A stretch of DNA of 64,000 nucleotides from Humulus lupulus (GCF_963169125.1 NC_084794.1:90379018-90443017); one strand, 5' to 3'; shown: positions 23,760 to 34,382, counted from the first letter of the stretch. Notes: generated by a model not told the origin, from the sequence alone. Program-made: numbers and translations.

Positions 23760-24992
23760 CAAAAAGGAAAAGCATTTTGGTTGTGATCCTTCCAAAGCCT
23801 CTCCTCCTCTTGGCCGAAATCCTCCAAGAACTCCAAGAAGGCTCCAATTTTCTTCAAGCAAATCCAAGGGTTCCTCAAGAATCAACACCTATTCAAGACA
23901 TTTGGGTAAGCTCTTCTTCCTCATCTCCATTTGTAGGTTTTTTTTTTCTTAAAGCTTGAAAAATTCCTTGTATGTCGAAACCCTCTTTAGCAAATACTCT
24001 TGGATTTGTGTATGAATGTTTGGTGAATGATGCATATTGTGGCTGTTTTGATCTAGTTTAGGCTATGAGTAAATTTATTTTGTCTCCAATTTCATGAAAA
24101 TTTGAAGAAAAAATAATTTTTCATCCCAAATTGCATATTTGGGTTTATGGGTATTTGATGAGAAAATAGGATCCCTAGAACTTTATAAACCTTTCAAATC
24201 CCACATTTTGATCTTGTTGTTGTGTACTATGAGTGAGAAAAATGTGTCTGTGTCTATGCCTTTTGATATTTGGGTCTTCTCGAAAATGGTCTATTAGAAA
24301 GTAAGCACATGGTTGATCGGTCATTACCCTCTTTTTGAACATTCGGACATGCCCCTAAACCGATTGGTCACCACGCAACTGCTCGGACTAGCCCAACCCC
24401 TCGGATGCACACCTCCAGCCGCTCAGACTAACCCAGTCGATCGAACAACACGGCATCCGCCCAATCACCACGTGCATCCGCATGGACACGCCATGCCATC
24501 CCTTGGACACTACGCGTATCTGCTCGGACACCATGCGCATCTACTCGGACGCATCAGCTGCTTGGATGCAAGGGACTGTTACTCGGACTAGCCCAACCGC
24601 TCGGGTGCACACACGTCCACCCAGATGGCACGCCTCCACTTGGACACCATGCTCATCCGCTTGAGCACCGCGCTCATCCGCTTGGGCACCACGTGGAGCA
24701 CTCAGAGGACACGCCACACCATCCGCTCGGGCACACACACCCATCCGATCGGTCATGTGCATGCATTCGCTCGGACACATGAATGCCTCCAAGAATTTGG
24801 GCTTGCAAAAAATGCCCCATGCATTTTAGGCATCAAAATTTCTTTTTCCCTCATATAGTTTTATTTTGGGGAGTAGAATATATTTTTACTACCCAGAAAA
24901 ATATTTTCCAAGCAGTAAATAAATATTTTTCCTTTGCACTGATTAATTGTGTTTGTTTGGTTACTCACCTCCCGATACTTTCTTTTTTGTAG
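23760..24992 (+). other. 5' UTR exon and first intron of the Gypsy-2 antisense gene
   Basis: A likely non-coding first exon runs to 23905, followed by GTAAGCTC. The intron would end at tcttttttgtag (24992), directly before the ATG of the ORF at 24993. The first exon has an open frame (MVVILPKPLLLLAEILQE) that is not joined in frame to a known domain, so I treat it as a leader. Copy B of this region (33615-34382) keeps the leader and donor. Confidence 0.5.
24320..24785. repeat. GC-rich degenerate minisatellite (cgctcggacac units)
   Basis: About 20-24-bp units built from catccgctcggacaccacgc variants fill this stretch (for example atctgctcggacaccatgc, atccgcttgggcaccacg, attcgctcggacacatg). 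It is much more GC-rich than its surroundings and lies inside the intron of the antisense gene, absent from copy B. Confidence 0.75.
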
Positions 24993-27368
24993 ATGAATCG
25001 CTTCGACTATAGGGGAGGTGAAAACCATACAAACTCTGACACTTCAATTCCCCAATCAAGCAACACTCCTCAAAGTAGCGAATCTTCATCCAAATCCCCT
25101 AGCAGTCGCACCCCCGAAGATCGCCTTCGTCACCTAAAAAAGATCCTTCCCCGGTCAGCCTTATATTTCCTTCATGAAGAATAGTTTCTCAACCAACAGG
25201 CTGAACATCTAGAAATGAGGGTGAAGAAATCCAATCAACTTCCTCAATACCAAGACCCTCAAGTGGCTCGCAGAGCGGCACAGAAGGTAGTGGAACGTAG
25301 TGAAGTCCAAACTGCAACTTCTTCAAGACCGCCTCGCCAGATACAAAAAACCAACAAACCCCAGAGAAAGATCATCCAGAAATTTACAACCGAGATTCAA
25401 CAATCAGCTGTTCAAAAACCAAGAAAAGACGAAGATGAAACACCCTCTTGGTTCACAGCTAAACCTTCCAAAGTTAACTCCAGCATGTTCGATAAACACA
25501 TTCAAGCTTCGGGCCTGAAAGGGGTAAACGTGATATGCCCGCGACCTCATCAGAGAGCCAACAAGCCTGGTGGACCTTACTGTGCCTGGTCTAGATACCA
25601 TGTATTTGCAGGAGCTACTATTCCACTGCACCCTTTCTTCCGGTCAGTAGCGGATTACTTCAACCTCTCCCCTTTCCAGATAGCTCCCAATGGGATTCAA
25701 GCATTATCTGCTTTATATATTCTATACTTCTTGCAAGGTTGGGATCCACCCACTCCTCATGAAGTGCACAAGACCTGAGCCACAAGAATACAGGTTTTTT
25801 CCACCTATTCCACAGGCATAAAGGGATCAAATACCTCCATGGTATTGCTCATAAATCAAATCCCATAAAATACTATACAGAGTATTTTCTGACTTCAGAT
25901 ATTAAGGCCAATAACTTGGCCTTCACACATGCGGGTTCGTTTCACCAACCTCTGCCTACCAAGGAAATGTGTTCCCGAGCAGAAGAACTGGCTAACATGT
26001 CTACTGAGGAGAAAAATGTAAAAGAGTTAGTCAACGTGGACAATATTTAGATGGTGGGGTTGTTACCAAGCAATCAAAACATCATAGGAGACAACACTAC
26101 TGAAGAAGAGAATGCAACTGACCAGTCAAACGCTGGCACTGAAGTAGTGACCGATTAGTTTTCTCCTGAACCATCTCCCTACTCTCGTAGACCAGGAGAC
26201 CTTATTATCAGGGAACCCCTTCCAGAGGATCAGCGTAGACGTGTCATTCCTACACAGTCTGGGAAAGGAAAGACCATTGAGCTCCATAGAGATTTGAGCT
26301 TTTCATCTGAAGAAGAGGACGTCTTTCTTGATCAAATTATAAACTCAGGTTCAGTAACCATAGTTTGATGTTTTGTTATAAGTAACTTTCTTCGAGAATG
26401 GTTGTATGGAATATGTAGAGTTATCTGCTAGTAGTAAAAAATTTATTTATCTACATATTGTTCCAATTTTTACTAACAAATCTTGTGCTTCACTCTTTTG
26501 CAGATTCAGATATGTTCAAGCAATTCAACACTACCTCTGCCCAAAAGAGGAAACCTGGGGAGGAAGTAGCTGAAACCCTCCTAACAAAGTTGCAAGGACA
26601 ATATCGACCAGTCAGGGGAGACTACCTGACCAGCCCATCACCATCCCACAGCTGACTCCCTCATCAATTCCTCCTTCTGCTAGTTTAACCCCTACTCGCT
26701 CGACTGGCTTAAGTGAGCCTCTTCGCATCGCGGGCAACATTGGGAAGGAACTGCTTGACCAAACCTTACATGATGCTTCAACAATTCAAACCTTCAAATC
26801 TTTGCCTCGACTCAATGTTGAAGTCGTCCTGCAAAGGGGTCTTGCCCAACTGATGAGTGTAAGTATTTTATTATCATAACATATCCTATTTTGTTGTTAA
26901 TTATTTCTACTTGTAATAACTTTATGTTCTCCACTGCAGTCGCTTATTACTATCAGTCATGCTCAGCACCAAACAGTAGACTATAAGGAGTTGATCAAGG
27001 TCTTAAATGATCAGTAGGTGGAAGCCCAAGCAAAGATAGAAACTTTAACCTCATCCGAAAGGGATCTTCAGTCCATGGTCGAGCAGGCGGAGAAGACCAT
27101 TGCCGAGCGGAATGGATCTCTAAGGGAGATGGCTGATGAAAACAAGAAACAAATTCAAACCAACAAGACGTTGACTGACCAGCTGGAGAAAATGACTTGC
27201 GAGAACGAGGAGCTTAAGCGAGAGAAGGAAGTCGATCTTGCTTGCTATGAGGAGATTTGTTTCAACTGTTTCTACCAGGTATGGAAATTGAACAAGCCCC
27301 TCAACCTCGACTTTCTCACAGAGGAGGCCAAGGCAGAACATTGCCAAGTGCGAGGCAAAGGCTGCTGA
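24993..27368 (+). pseudogene. Gypsy-2 antisense extra ORF (Transposase_28-like, multi-exon)
   Basis: Runs opposite to gag-pol, between pol and the 3' LTR. Exon 2 starts MNRFDYRGGENH at 24993 and is Ser/Pro-rich at first. Residues about 170-250 contain GATIPLHPFFRSVADYFNLS and PFQIAPNGI, matching the 'putative gypsy type transposon' domain (Pfam PF04195). A TAG at 25182 and a frameshift near 25770 break it. Reading continues in another frame (HKGIKYLHGIAHKSNP) to about 26350. A third exon begins after gcag at 26504 and ends at a donor at 26859. A fourth (26940-27368) encodes a coiled coil with heptads (MEAQAKIETLTSSERDLQ). A TAG at 27016 stands where CAG is expected. Its function is unknown; such antisense ORFs are known in several Tat elements. 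Confidence 0.65.
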
Positions 27369-28455
27369 GGAGGCAGCCAATCATGTTGGTGTTACGCCCT
27401 TTTCTCCTGCGTTATCATTCTGACCAGAGGAAATCACCGATGCTGAGGACGGTGTTGATTAACCTGTTAACAATTTACCAGACCTGTGACCACACTTTTA
27501 GCCGACCAGGGAGTCCCTTAACTGACCAGTAAGAATCTAGCCGACCAGATAGCCCCTCATCTGACTAATAGACACTTATCTTACTATCTTGTTATTATAC
27601 TTTTCTCGTATGGCCAAGCTGTTGGCATGAACACTTTACTTTTTAGACTTAAGTCATTTAAAAGTTTTATTCTGATATATGCCTTACATTTTCATATGAG
27701 TACTTAGATTTTTAACTTAGAAATTCCAAACATTTCATAAGTCACTGCTAAGTATGCTTTCTCACATTCTTATTGCTCTAACATTCTATGATCACAATGT
27801 TTTGTTTACACACGAATAGTTTTTCTTAACTTAAAATTTTGAAAAAATTCCAAGTTACTTAAGCTTTGTAAAACAAGTTAGCTTAACGACCTTTTTTTAC
27901 TTCAAAAATTTACAAGTCAGCCTAAAAACAAATATCTTTGCTCATATTCTTATTGCTTGTGTTGAATTATATAACAGTATACCCTATGTGCCCCCCAAGT
28001 GATTGAGGGTTGAAAAATCCTTGATCACTTGCTACCTGACCGAATTTGTTCGAGCAGTTATTACTCGTGAAACACATCGAATATAAAGAGGATATTTCAG
28101 CAGTTAAACACTGCAAAAACATTCGACCATTTAAATGATGGCCATTTATCTGATGGATACCGACCAGTTGAACACTGCCCGATTTTTTCCTCTAAGAAAA
28201 CTTTTTTTTTTAAAATGCACTGACAGTTGAACACTTCCAAAGTAAAAATAATCAACACATATGCAAAATTTGTAGCAAGATTCGAACGCACTATGCGTGA
28301 TCTCTTTTATTACTCGTAAAAAATAAGGACAAAGCGTGTCTAATTACGAGTCTCAAACAAAATAAAATTGTTCAAAAATAAAATGACTGGTTAGCAAATA
28401 GCCAGTTCACAAACAAACTTAAATAACAAGTTAAACACTTGAAACTAAGCTACTG
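27369..28455. other. Region between antisense ORF and pol end of Gypsy-2
   Basis: AT-rich, with no open frame I can support. It holds accagtcgacc-like scraps related to the LTR repeats near 27480-27560 and the internal PPT-like motif at 27991. Confidence 0.5.
27991..28000 (-). other. Internal PPT-like motif in Gypsy-2
   Basis: Minus strand ACTTGGGGGGCACATA copies the core of the terminal PPT (ACTTGGGGGG) 4.5 kb away, just downstream of pol. Gypsy-3 has the same motif in the same place (57282-57292). No LTR start follows it. Confidence 0.6.
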
Positions 28456-29098
28456 CTCTGTAAGCACTATTTATTGATAATATTTCCTCAAGTACTCACC
28501 ATTCCAATAGTTCCTGATCAGCTCTCCATTTAATCGAGAAAGTTTGTAAGTGCAGGGTGACATGACTTGCTCAATCTGATACGGTCCCTCCTAATTTGGT
28601 CCTAGCACTCCAGTCGCTGGGTCTTTGATGAACACCTTTCTAAGGACCAAATCGTCGACCTGGAACTTCCAATCTCTAACTCTGGAATTAAAATAGCGGG
28701 CCACTTTTTGCTGATGGGCAGCAACTCTCAAGCTTGCTTTTTCTCGTTTTTCTTCAACAAAATCCAAATATTTAGCTAACAACTAGTGATTTCCTCCTGG
28801 TCATACGTGGTTCTCTGATGAGATGGTGGGTCTACTTCGACAGGCAACATGGCTTCATATCCATACGCCAAGGAAAAAGGGGTATGACCAGTTGCTGTCC
28901 GGGCAGTAGTCCTGTATTACCAAAGGACCTCTGGCAATTCTTCCACCCAAGCACCCTTAGCTTGTTCTAGACGCTTTTTTAGAGTATCTTTCAAAGTCTT
29001 ATTTACGGCTTCAACCTGCCCATTGGCTTGCGGATGAGCTACCGAGGAGAAACTTTTCGTAATGCCATCTCTAGTGCAGAAATCAGTACAAGTCACTA
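28456..29098 (-). pseudogene. Gypsy-2 integrase C-terminal part
   Basis: Continues integrase after a frame break near 29090. On the minus strand it reads SVAHPQANGQVEAVNKTLKD, then KKRLEQAKGAWVEELPEVLW followed by a stop, then [14 protein letters not shown]. This is the end of the integrase core, where the H-P-Q-x-N-G-Q-V-E motif contains the third catalytic residue (Glu). 28782-28591 continues with EKREKASLRVAAHQQKVARY and WKFQVDDLVLRKVF, the C-terminal DNA-binding part typical of Tat integrases. It ends in NGEYLRKYYQ near 28460. At least two frame breaks and stops make it inactive. Confidence 0.75.
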
Positions 29099-30465
29099 TC
29101 GAACTGAGTGCCGTTGTCAGAGACTATCTTCTTGGGTAGACCATAGCGACATATTATATTCTGAACCACAAAATCTAACACTTTCTTTGAGGTGATCGTT
29201 GCTAGTGGTTCAGCTTCGGTCCACTTGGTGAAATAATCCACAGCAACTACCGCGAACTGCACTCCTCCCTTTCCTTTGGGTAGTCTCCCGATCATATCAA
29301 TTCCCCATACTACAAAAGGCCATGGACTCTGCATCTGCTTCAAGACATTCAGAGGTGCCCTGGGAACTTTAGAAAATCTCTGGCATTTATCACACTTCTT
29401 CACATACTCCATGGAATCCTCATTCATTGTAGGCCAGAAAAATCCTTGCCACAAAATCTTTTTGGAGAGACTTTGCCCCCCAGCATGATCTCCGCAGAAC
29501 CCCTCGTGCACTTCGGCCAGTAAGTTTTTCGACTGGTTGGATGTTATGCATCTAAGCAGTGGCATAGAGTACCCTCTTCTATACAATACCCCATCCATCA
29601 TAATATACCTAACAGCTTGCCTCATAATCTTCTTGGCTTCATTACGATTATCTGGTAGGACTCCTTGCTCAAGGTAAGTGATGATGGGTGTAATCCAAGT
29701 GTCAGCTAATGTGATGGGCATGGCTTCTCGTTCCTTAATAATCAGTTCTGCCAAGTATTCTACTGGTACTATATTCAAAGTTTCAGCATCTTTTGCACTA
29801 GCCAATTTTGCTAAAGCGTCTGCATCCTCTCTCTGCCCAGTCGCATGTTCTTGCCGGTCGAGAATATCAGGAATCCCAGTGCATTCAGTAATAAAATCCA
29901 CCAAAGCCTGTCCATTAATAGCGGACCTTGGTTGATATTTGATTTCGAATTGGCCCAATTCAATCGCCCATTTAAGTAAATGACCAGATGACTCTGGCTT
30001 CTGTAAGACTTGGCATAGGGGCTGGTCGGTGAGTACTTTAATGGGATGTGCCTGGAAATACAGTCGCAATTTGCGAGATGCAAGTACCAAGCAATAGGCC
30101 AGCTTCTCAATCACGGGATACCTTGACTCCGCTCCTATCAACCGCTTGCTAACATAGTATACCGGATGCTGCACCTTATCTTCTTCTCGCACTAGAGAAG
30201 CACTGACATCATGCTCTGTGAATGCTAGGTAAACAAAAAGGTCATCCCCATCTACTGGCTTTGAAAGAACAGGGGGTTGAGCCAAGTGCTCCTTTATGAC
30301 TTGAAAATCTTGCTCACATTCTTCCGTCCATTCGAATTTTTTGCTTCCTCTAAGCAAGTTAAAAAATGGGACACATTTGTCTGTTGATTTGGAAATGAAC
30401 CTACTTAGAGCAGCAATCCGCCCAGTCAAGCTTTGCAAATCCTTAATTCTAGCTGGAGACTTCAT
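29083..30465 (-). pseudogene. Gypsy-2 RNase H and integrase (archaeal-type RNase H deleted)
   Basis: This 460-codon open stretch of pol starts at the end of RT. Residues 40-195 are the usual Ty3-type RNase H, with KKFEWTEECEQDF, PVYYVSKRL and KLRLYFQAHPIKVLTDQPL. At residues 190-215 the sequence reads VDFITECTGIPDILDRQEHA then EDADALAKLAS. In Tat elements about 120 residues of archaeal-type RNase H lie between these two landmarks, and Gypsy-3 has them. Here they are gone without breaking the frame. Integrase follows: zinc region H-E-G-F-C-G-D-H plus C-D-K-C near 320-365, and core residues in WGIDMIGRLP and SDNGTQF. A frameshift ends it at 29083. Confidence 0.85.
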
Positions 30466-31386
30466 TTTCGCGAGTGCCTTTATCTTCTCCGGATTCGCTT
30501 CTATTCCTCACGAGTTAACAATAAACCCAAGAAATTTTCCAGAATTTACTCCAAACGAGCATTTGAGGGGGTTCAACTTCATGCTGTACTTTCTCAGTAC
30601 TGTATAGCATTCCTCCAAATCTCGTACATGTCCTTTAGCTTCCTTTGACTTTACCAGCATATCGTCTACACACACCTCCATGTTTTTGCTGATTAAGTCA
30701 CGGAACATGCCATTCACTAAACGCTGGTAGGTGGCTCCCGCGTTCTTCAAGCCAAATGGCATGACCTTATAACAATACAATCCTATGTCTGTTCGGAAAC
30801 TGGTATGCTCCTCATCGGGAGGGTGCATACTAATCTGATTATACCCCGAGTTAGCATCCATAAGAGACAAAGTTTCATGACTAGAGGTCGCATCAACCAA
30901 CTAGTCTATCCTTGGCAAAGGAAAACGGTCCTTAGGATATGCTTTGTTCATATCGGTAAAGTCCACACAAGTCCTCCACTTTCCATTGGACTTGGGCACT
31001 AATACTGGGTTTGAAACCCAGGCAGGGTAATAAGCCTCTCTTATTAACTCGTTTTCCTTTAGTCGATCCACCTCTTCTTTGAGAGCCTTTGCTCGCTCCT
31101 TGTCAAGCAATCTTCTCTTCTGCTGCACTGCTGGGTAGCTTTCATCCACGTTGAGCATGTGGCTGATCACAGTTGGTGAGATACCCACCATATCCTTGTG
31201 AGACCAGGCGAAGACATCTTGATTCCTCCGCAAAAATTCTACCAGGTGTGCTTTTACTTCTAACCTCAACTTTTTTCCAACTTTGACCCCTCTGGTCGGG
31301 TCATTCTCATCTATTGAGACCTCCTCTAATTCTTCCATGGGTCCCACCTCACTATCATAACCCCTAAAGCGAGGATCAAAGTCCAT
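30466..31386 (-). pseudogene. Gypsy-2 reverse transcriptase
   Basis: In one reading frame with the RNase H part, broken only by two stops. Landmarks: NQDVFAWSHKDMVGI, AYYPAWVSNPVLVPKSNGKW, the palm motif SLMDANSGYNQI, GLKNAGATYQRLVN, and the catalytic box VCVDDMLVKSK, where Cys stands in the position usually held by Tyr (Y-V-D-D). The TAG at 30901-30903 replaces Gln in the RID-x-LVDA motif. The TGA at 30508-30510 replaces Arg before GIEANPEKI. Both fit C-to-T decay. The product in an active element is the polymerase that copies element RNA to DNA in the virus-like particle. Confidence 0.85.
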
Positions 31387-31582
31387 TCCCTCGCTTTGGG
31401 CAACGCCCTATTTGGTGACTTCATCACCGGATGGGACTTGTTGCTTATTATAACCAAGAGTGTTTTCTTGGCCAACATCTTCTAACATTCTTTCCTGATC
31501 GGCTACAACCATAATGCTTTGTTGGTCGACATCCATCTCCTCTATCTACACACAAAATCATATTGTTTTCCTTAGCTCCCTT
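31387..31582 (-). other. Gypsy-2 linker between protease and RT
   Basis: About 200 bp with several stops in the reading direction. In the family this is a poorly conserved linker, and no domain is recognisable. Confidence 0.4.
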
Positions 31583-32035
31583 TCACGCTTTAGCTACTGA
31601 GGCATTGTAACACTCTCTAGCTTCTCTTTGGTCTCCTCGGACACAACCTATTCCTGCACTGGTCGGGAACTTCATAGAAAGGTGCCATATAGAGATTGTC
31701 GCATGCAAGGCCATGAGTAGTGGTCGACCAATCACCACATTATAAGCTGACGAACAATCGACTATCAAAAACTCCATCATAACTGTCTCGTGCTTCAGAG
31801 CATCTCCTGTTGTGATCGGTAACTTGATCGTTCCATCCGGTGACAACCCTTCTCCAGTAAATCCATAAATGACCTGAGACCATGGCTTTAAGTCATTAAT
31901 GGATAGTTTCATCCTTTCAAAAGATGAATTGTAAATGATGTTCACAGAGCTCCCCGTATCGACCAGACATCTCTTCACTTTCATGTTTGCTATTTGGACT
32001 GTAATGAGGAGGGGGTCATTATGAGGATATCTCAC
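31583..32035 (-). pseudogene. Gypsy-2 aspartic protease
   Basis: A 150-codon frame with the retropepsin active site CLVDTGSSVNIIY at about residues 24-36, an ILGRP-type flap partner VVIGRPLLMAL near residues 99-110, and a late REARECYN motif common in Tat elements. The D-T-G triad is intact, unlike Gypsy-3. The enzyme cleaves the Gag-Pol polyprotein. The frame follows gag in the expected order, with a short overlap in another frame, and is followed by a stop-rich linker before RT. Confidence 0.8.
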
Positions 32036-33614
32036 ATGCCGTGCATCATCTTCGTAAAAGTGAGAGACTCACTTTCATACTGTGGATTCTTTAGAGGTCG
32101 CTCGTCTACAGTCATGACTTCAGACGTCAATGCTGCGTTCAACTCATGTCGGAGCGTTCGAGCATATCTCTCTCTTGCCTTGTTGCTATCCCCAGCCAGA
32201 TGTGGACCCCCACATATGGTGTCTAGAGTGAATTCCACAGGCTCGGGTTGTAAGGGTGGAGACCGCTGTCGCTTAAACCCAGGATTGTTGTTACTTCCCT
32301 CTCCTTGGGTCTTTTCTACTCGATATTTTTCTAATTTTCCCGACCGGAGGAGAAACTCTATCTCGTCGATGATTGCATTCATTTGTGCCATGACCGTAGT
32401 ATCCATGGAAATGACAGATCTTATTCAAGTCTCTCTTACTCATCTCCTTCCTGATGGGTGGGGGTTTCTGGTAGGGAACCTCTGGATGACTAGCCAGATA
32501 TATTTCTGCTCGGCTGGCCGAAAGAGTGGTGTAATTGGTGAACCGAGGTTCATACTTAGTTGGCTTGTCATTTGTTCCCGACTTGGCCTTCTTTTCCTCA
32601 TGGCGGTCAAACCCATTATTTCCATGTTTCTTCCCACCACTTTGTCCATTTCCACCATTCTTAGGAGGATCAGTTGATCTGCCCAGATTGTTCAGGCCTT
32701 TCTCTCCCTTCTCAATCGCGTCATCCAATTTCATATATTTTTCCGCCCGGTCAAGAAATTGTTGTAGTGTTGAAATTGGATTGCAATGAATATTGTCCCA
32801 CAATGGACTCCGATAGATTATGCCTGAAGATATGGCAACCATCTTCCCCTCATCTTCAACCGCAGTTGCTCGATTGGCTTCTCTCATGAACCTCTGAATG
32901 TAGTTTTTGAGAGATTCATCTTTCCCTTGTTTGATATTTGCCAAGTGATTGGCATAAACCGGAGGGGTCCGAGCAGCCCTGAACTGCCTACAAAATTCTT
33001 TCCTGAAACTCTCCCAAGAGGTAATGGAGTTCGGCTTGAACTTCCAATACCACTCTTGGGCAGTATCGAACAATGTAGTGGGGAAAACTCTACAGCGATA
33101 TTCATCGCTCACTCGGAGCAGCTCCATTTGGTCTTCAAACTTCCAGCATGCCTTATCGGGTCTGCCTTTTCTGTATAAACTGGCAGTATCGGTGCTTTAT
33201 ACTTTGCTGGCGGCTGGGCTGCTCTGATTTGAGCACAAAATGGGCTACCACTCCTGTGATCTATCAGATCGATTGCAAAAGGTCTTTTTGACAAACATTG
33301 AAATGCAGCCGTTAGCTCATCAAGCTGGGCTTGGATGCCTGGGGCGACCGTTGGGGGCTCAAGGTCTGGACCGCCTGGTCGGGTGCACCGTCATCAAGTA
33401 TTTCTACTTGATTGGTAGGTCGGTTCAAATCTCGCCCTTCGACCGGGATGGTCCTTCTTCTGTCGGCAATGACATCTCATAAATCCTTCTAAGAGGTATG
33501 TTTCCCCAATCGATCAAACACTGTGCTCTGAGTTTTTTCGGAAGGCTTACAAGGCGGGACGTGCTCCTTCCCACTACGCTGCTGGTTGGGATGCAGTGGT
33601 GGCCTCCCTGTCTC
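32032..33614 (-). pseudogene. Gypsy-2 Gag, C-terminal part
   Basis: Starts at 33614 with E-T-G-R-P-P-L-H-P, the in-frame continuation of the N-terminal piece that ends at 22061. Stops occur near 33490 and 33470 (TAG, TGA). The retrotransposon gag (capsid) domain lies in the 33127-32291 frame: TLFDTAQEWYWKFKPNSITS, WESFRKEFCRQF and SLKNYIQRFMREAN. A zinc-finger-like C-x2-H...H-x4-C stretch (CHFHGYYGHGTNEC) follows. A one-base shift near 32366 moves the reading to 32406-32032, which encodes DEIEFLLRSGKLEKYR and the linker to protease. It formed part of the particle in the active ancestor. Confidence 0.8.
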
Positions 33615-34382
33615 AAAAGGCATAGACACAACACATTTTTCTCACTCATAATACACTACAACAAGATCCAAATGTGGGATTTGAAAGGTTTATAAAGTTC
33701 TAGGGATCCTATTTGCTCATTAAATACCCATAAACCCAAATATGCAATTTGAGATGAAAAATTATTTTTTCTTCAAATTTTCATTAAATTGGAGACAAAA
33801 TTGATTTACCCATAGCCTAAACTACATCAAAACAACCACAATATGCATCATTCACCAAACATTCATACACAAATCCAAGAGTATTTGCTAAAGAGGGTTT
33901 CGGCATACAAGGAATTTTTCAAGCTTTAAGAAAGAAAAAAAACCTAAAAATGGAGATGAGGAAGAAGAGCTTACCCAAATGTCTTGAATAGGTGTTGATT
34001 TCTTGAGGAACCCTTGGATTTGCTTGAAGAAAATTGGAGCCTTCTTGGAGTTCTTGGAGGATTTCGGCCAAGAGGAGGAGAGGCTTTGGGAGGATCACGA
34101 CCAAAATGCTTTTACTTTTTGCTTATAGATTGTGAGCACTTATGGGTCTATTCAAAGGGAAGAATGGAAATTTTCACTTACCTTTAGAATCTTGGAATTC
34201 TCTTGGCTATTCTCTCTCCCATTAGTAGGAGCAATTAACTGCAATGGTTGTGGTCTGGTAAGACGTCGTGGTTTGTTGCAGAGGCGGGAGAATGTGTAAA
34301 GTCGGTTTTTTTTTATTCTGTTAGCAGTTGGAGAAAAAAGTTTATTATGTGAGTATATCATATAATAAATTTGGGGGGCAAA
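33615..34382 (+). repeat. Inverted second copy of the Gypsy-2 3' region (UTR and PPT)
   Basis: Inverted match to 23499-24264, about 97 percent identical in the part compared by eye. It includes the antisense-gene leader and its GTAAG donor, then a PPT (aataaatttggggggcaaa). On the plus strand it leads correctly into LTR copy B. At 33614/33615 it is joined directly to gag sequence of the opposite orientation, sharing only the bases GA. Confidence 0.85.

Larger units (their letters stand above)
22061..33614 (-). mobile_element. Gypsy-2, Tat-lineage element in circularly permuted order
   Basis: Read on the minus strand from 33614 the order is gag C-part, protease, RT, RNase H, integrase, 3' region with antisense ORF, PPT, LTR, primer site, gag N-part, ending at 22061. 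A normal element has an LTR at each end; this one has a single LTR inside. The gag pieces end and begin at the same Ser-Glu-Thr codons, sharing GARAC. That is the order expected if a one-LTR circle had been opened within gag. Lineage evidence: the V-D-D-M-L-V-K-S-K RT motif, the PBS type, and the antisense ORF between pol and PPT. Confidence 0.75.

Noticed and set aside
23777..23959. 60-codon frame MVVILPKPLLLLAEI conserved in the inverted copy
   Set aside because: It lies in the likely leader exon and runs through the splice donor; the inverted copy shows a frameshift with no sign of coding constraint. Kept as leader.
24313..24792. Several overlapping frames of 60-92 codons on both strands
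   Set aside because: All come from the GC-rich minisatellite, which is open in many frames.
31994..32677. Plus-strand open frame of 227 codons
   Set aside because: It lies entirely opposite Gypsy-2 gag and protease and has no family features; it is a shadow of the minus-strand coding sequence.
33648..33665. CACTACAACAAG resembling a CACTA terminus
   Set aside because: The matching copy at about 24,215-24,230 has a different sequence here and no partner end or 3-bp duplication is visible, so the likeness is chance.
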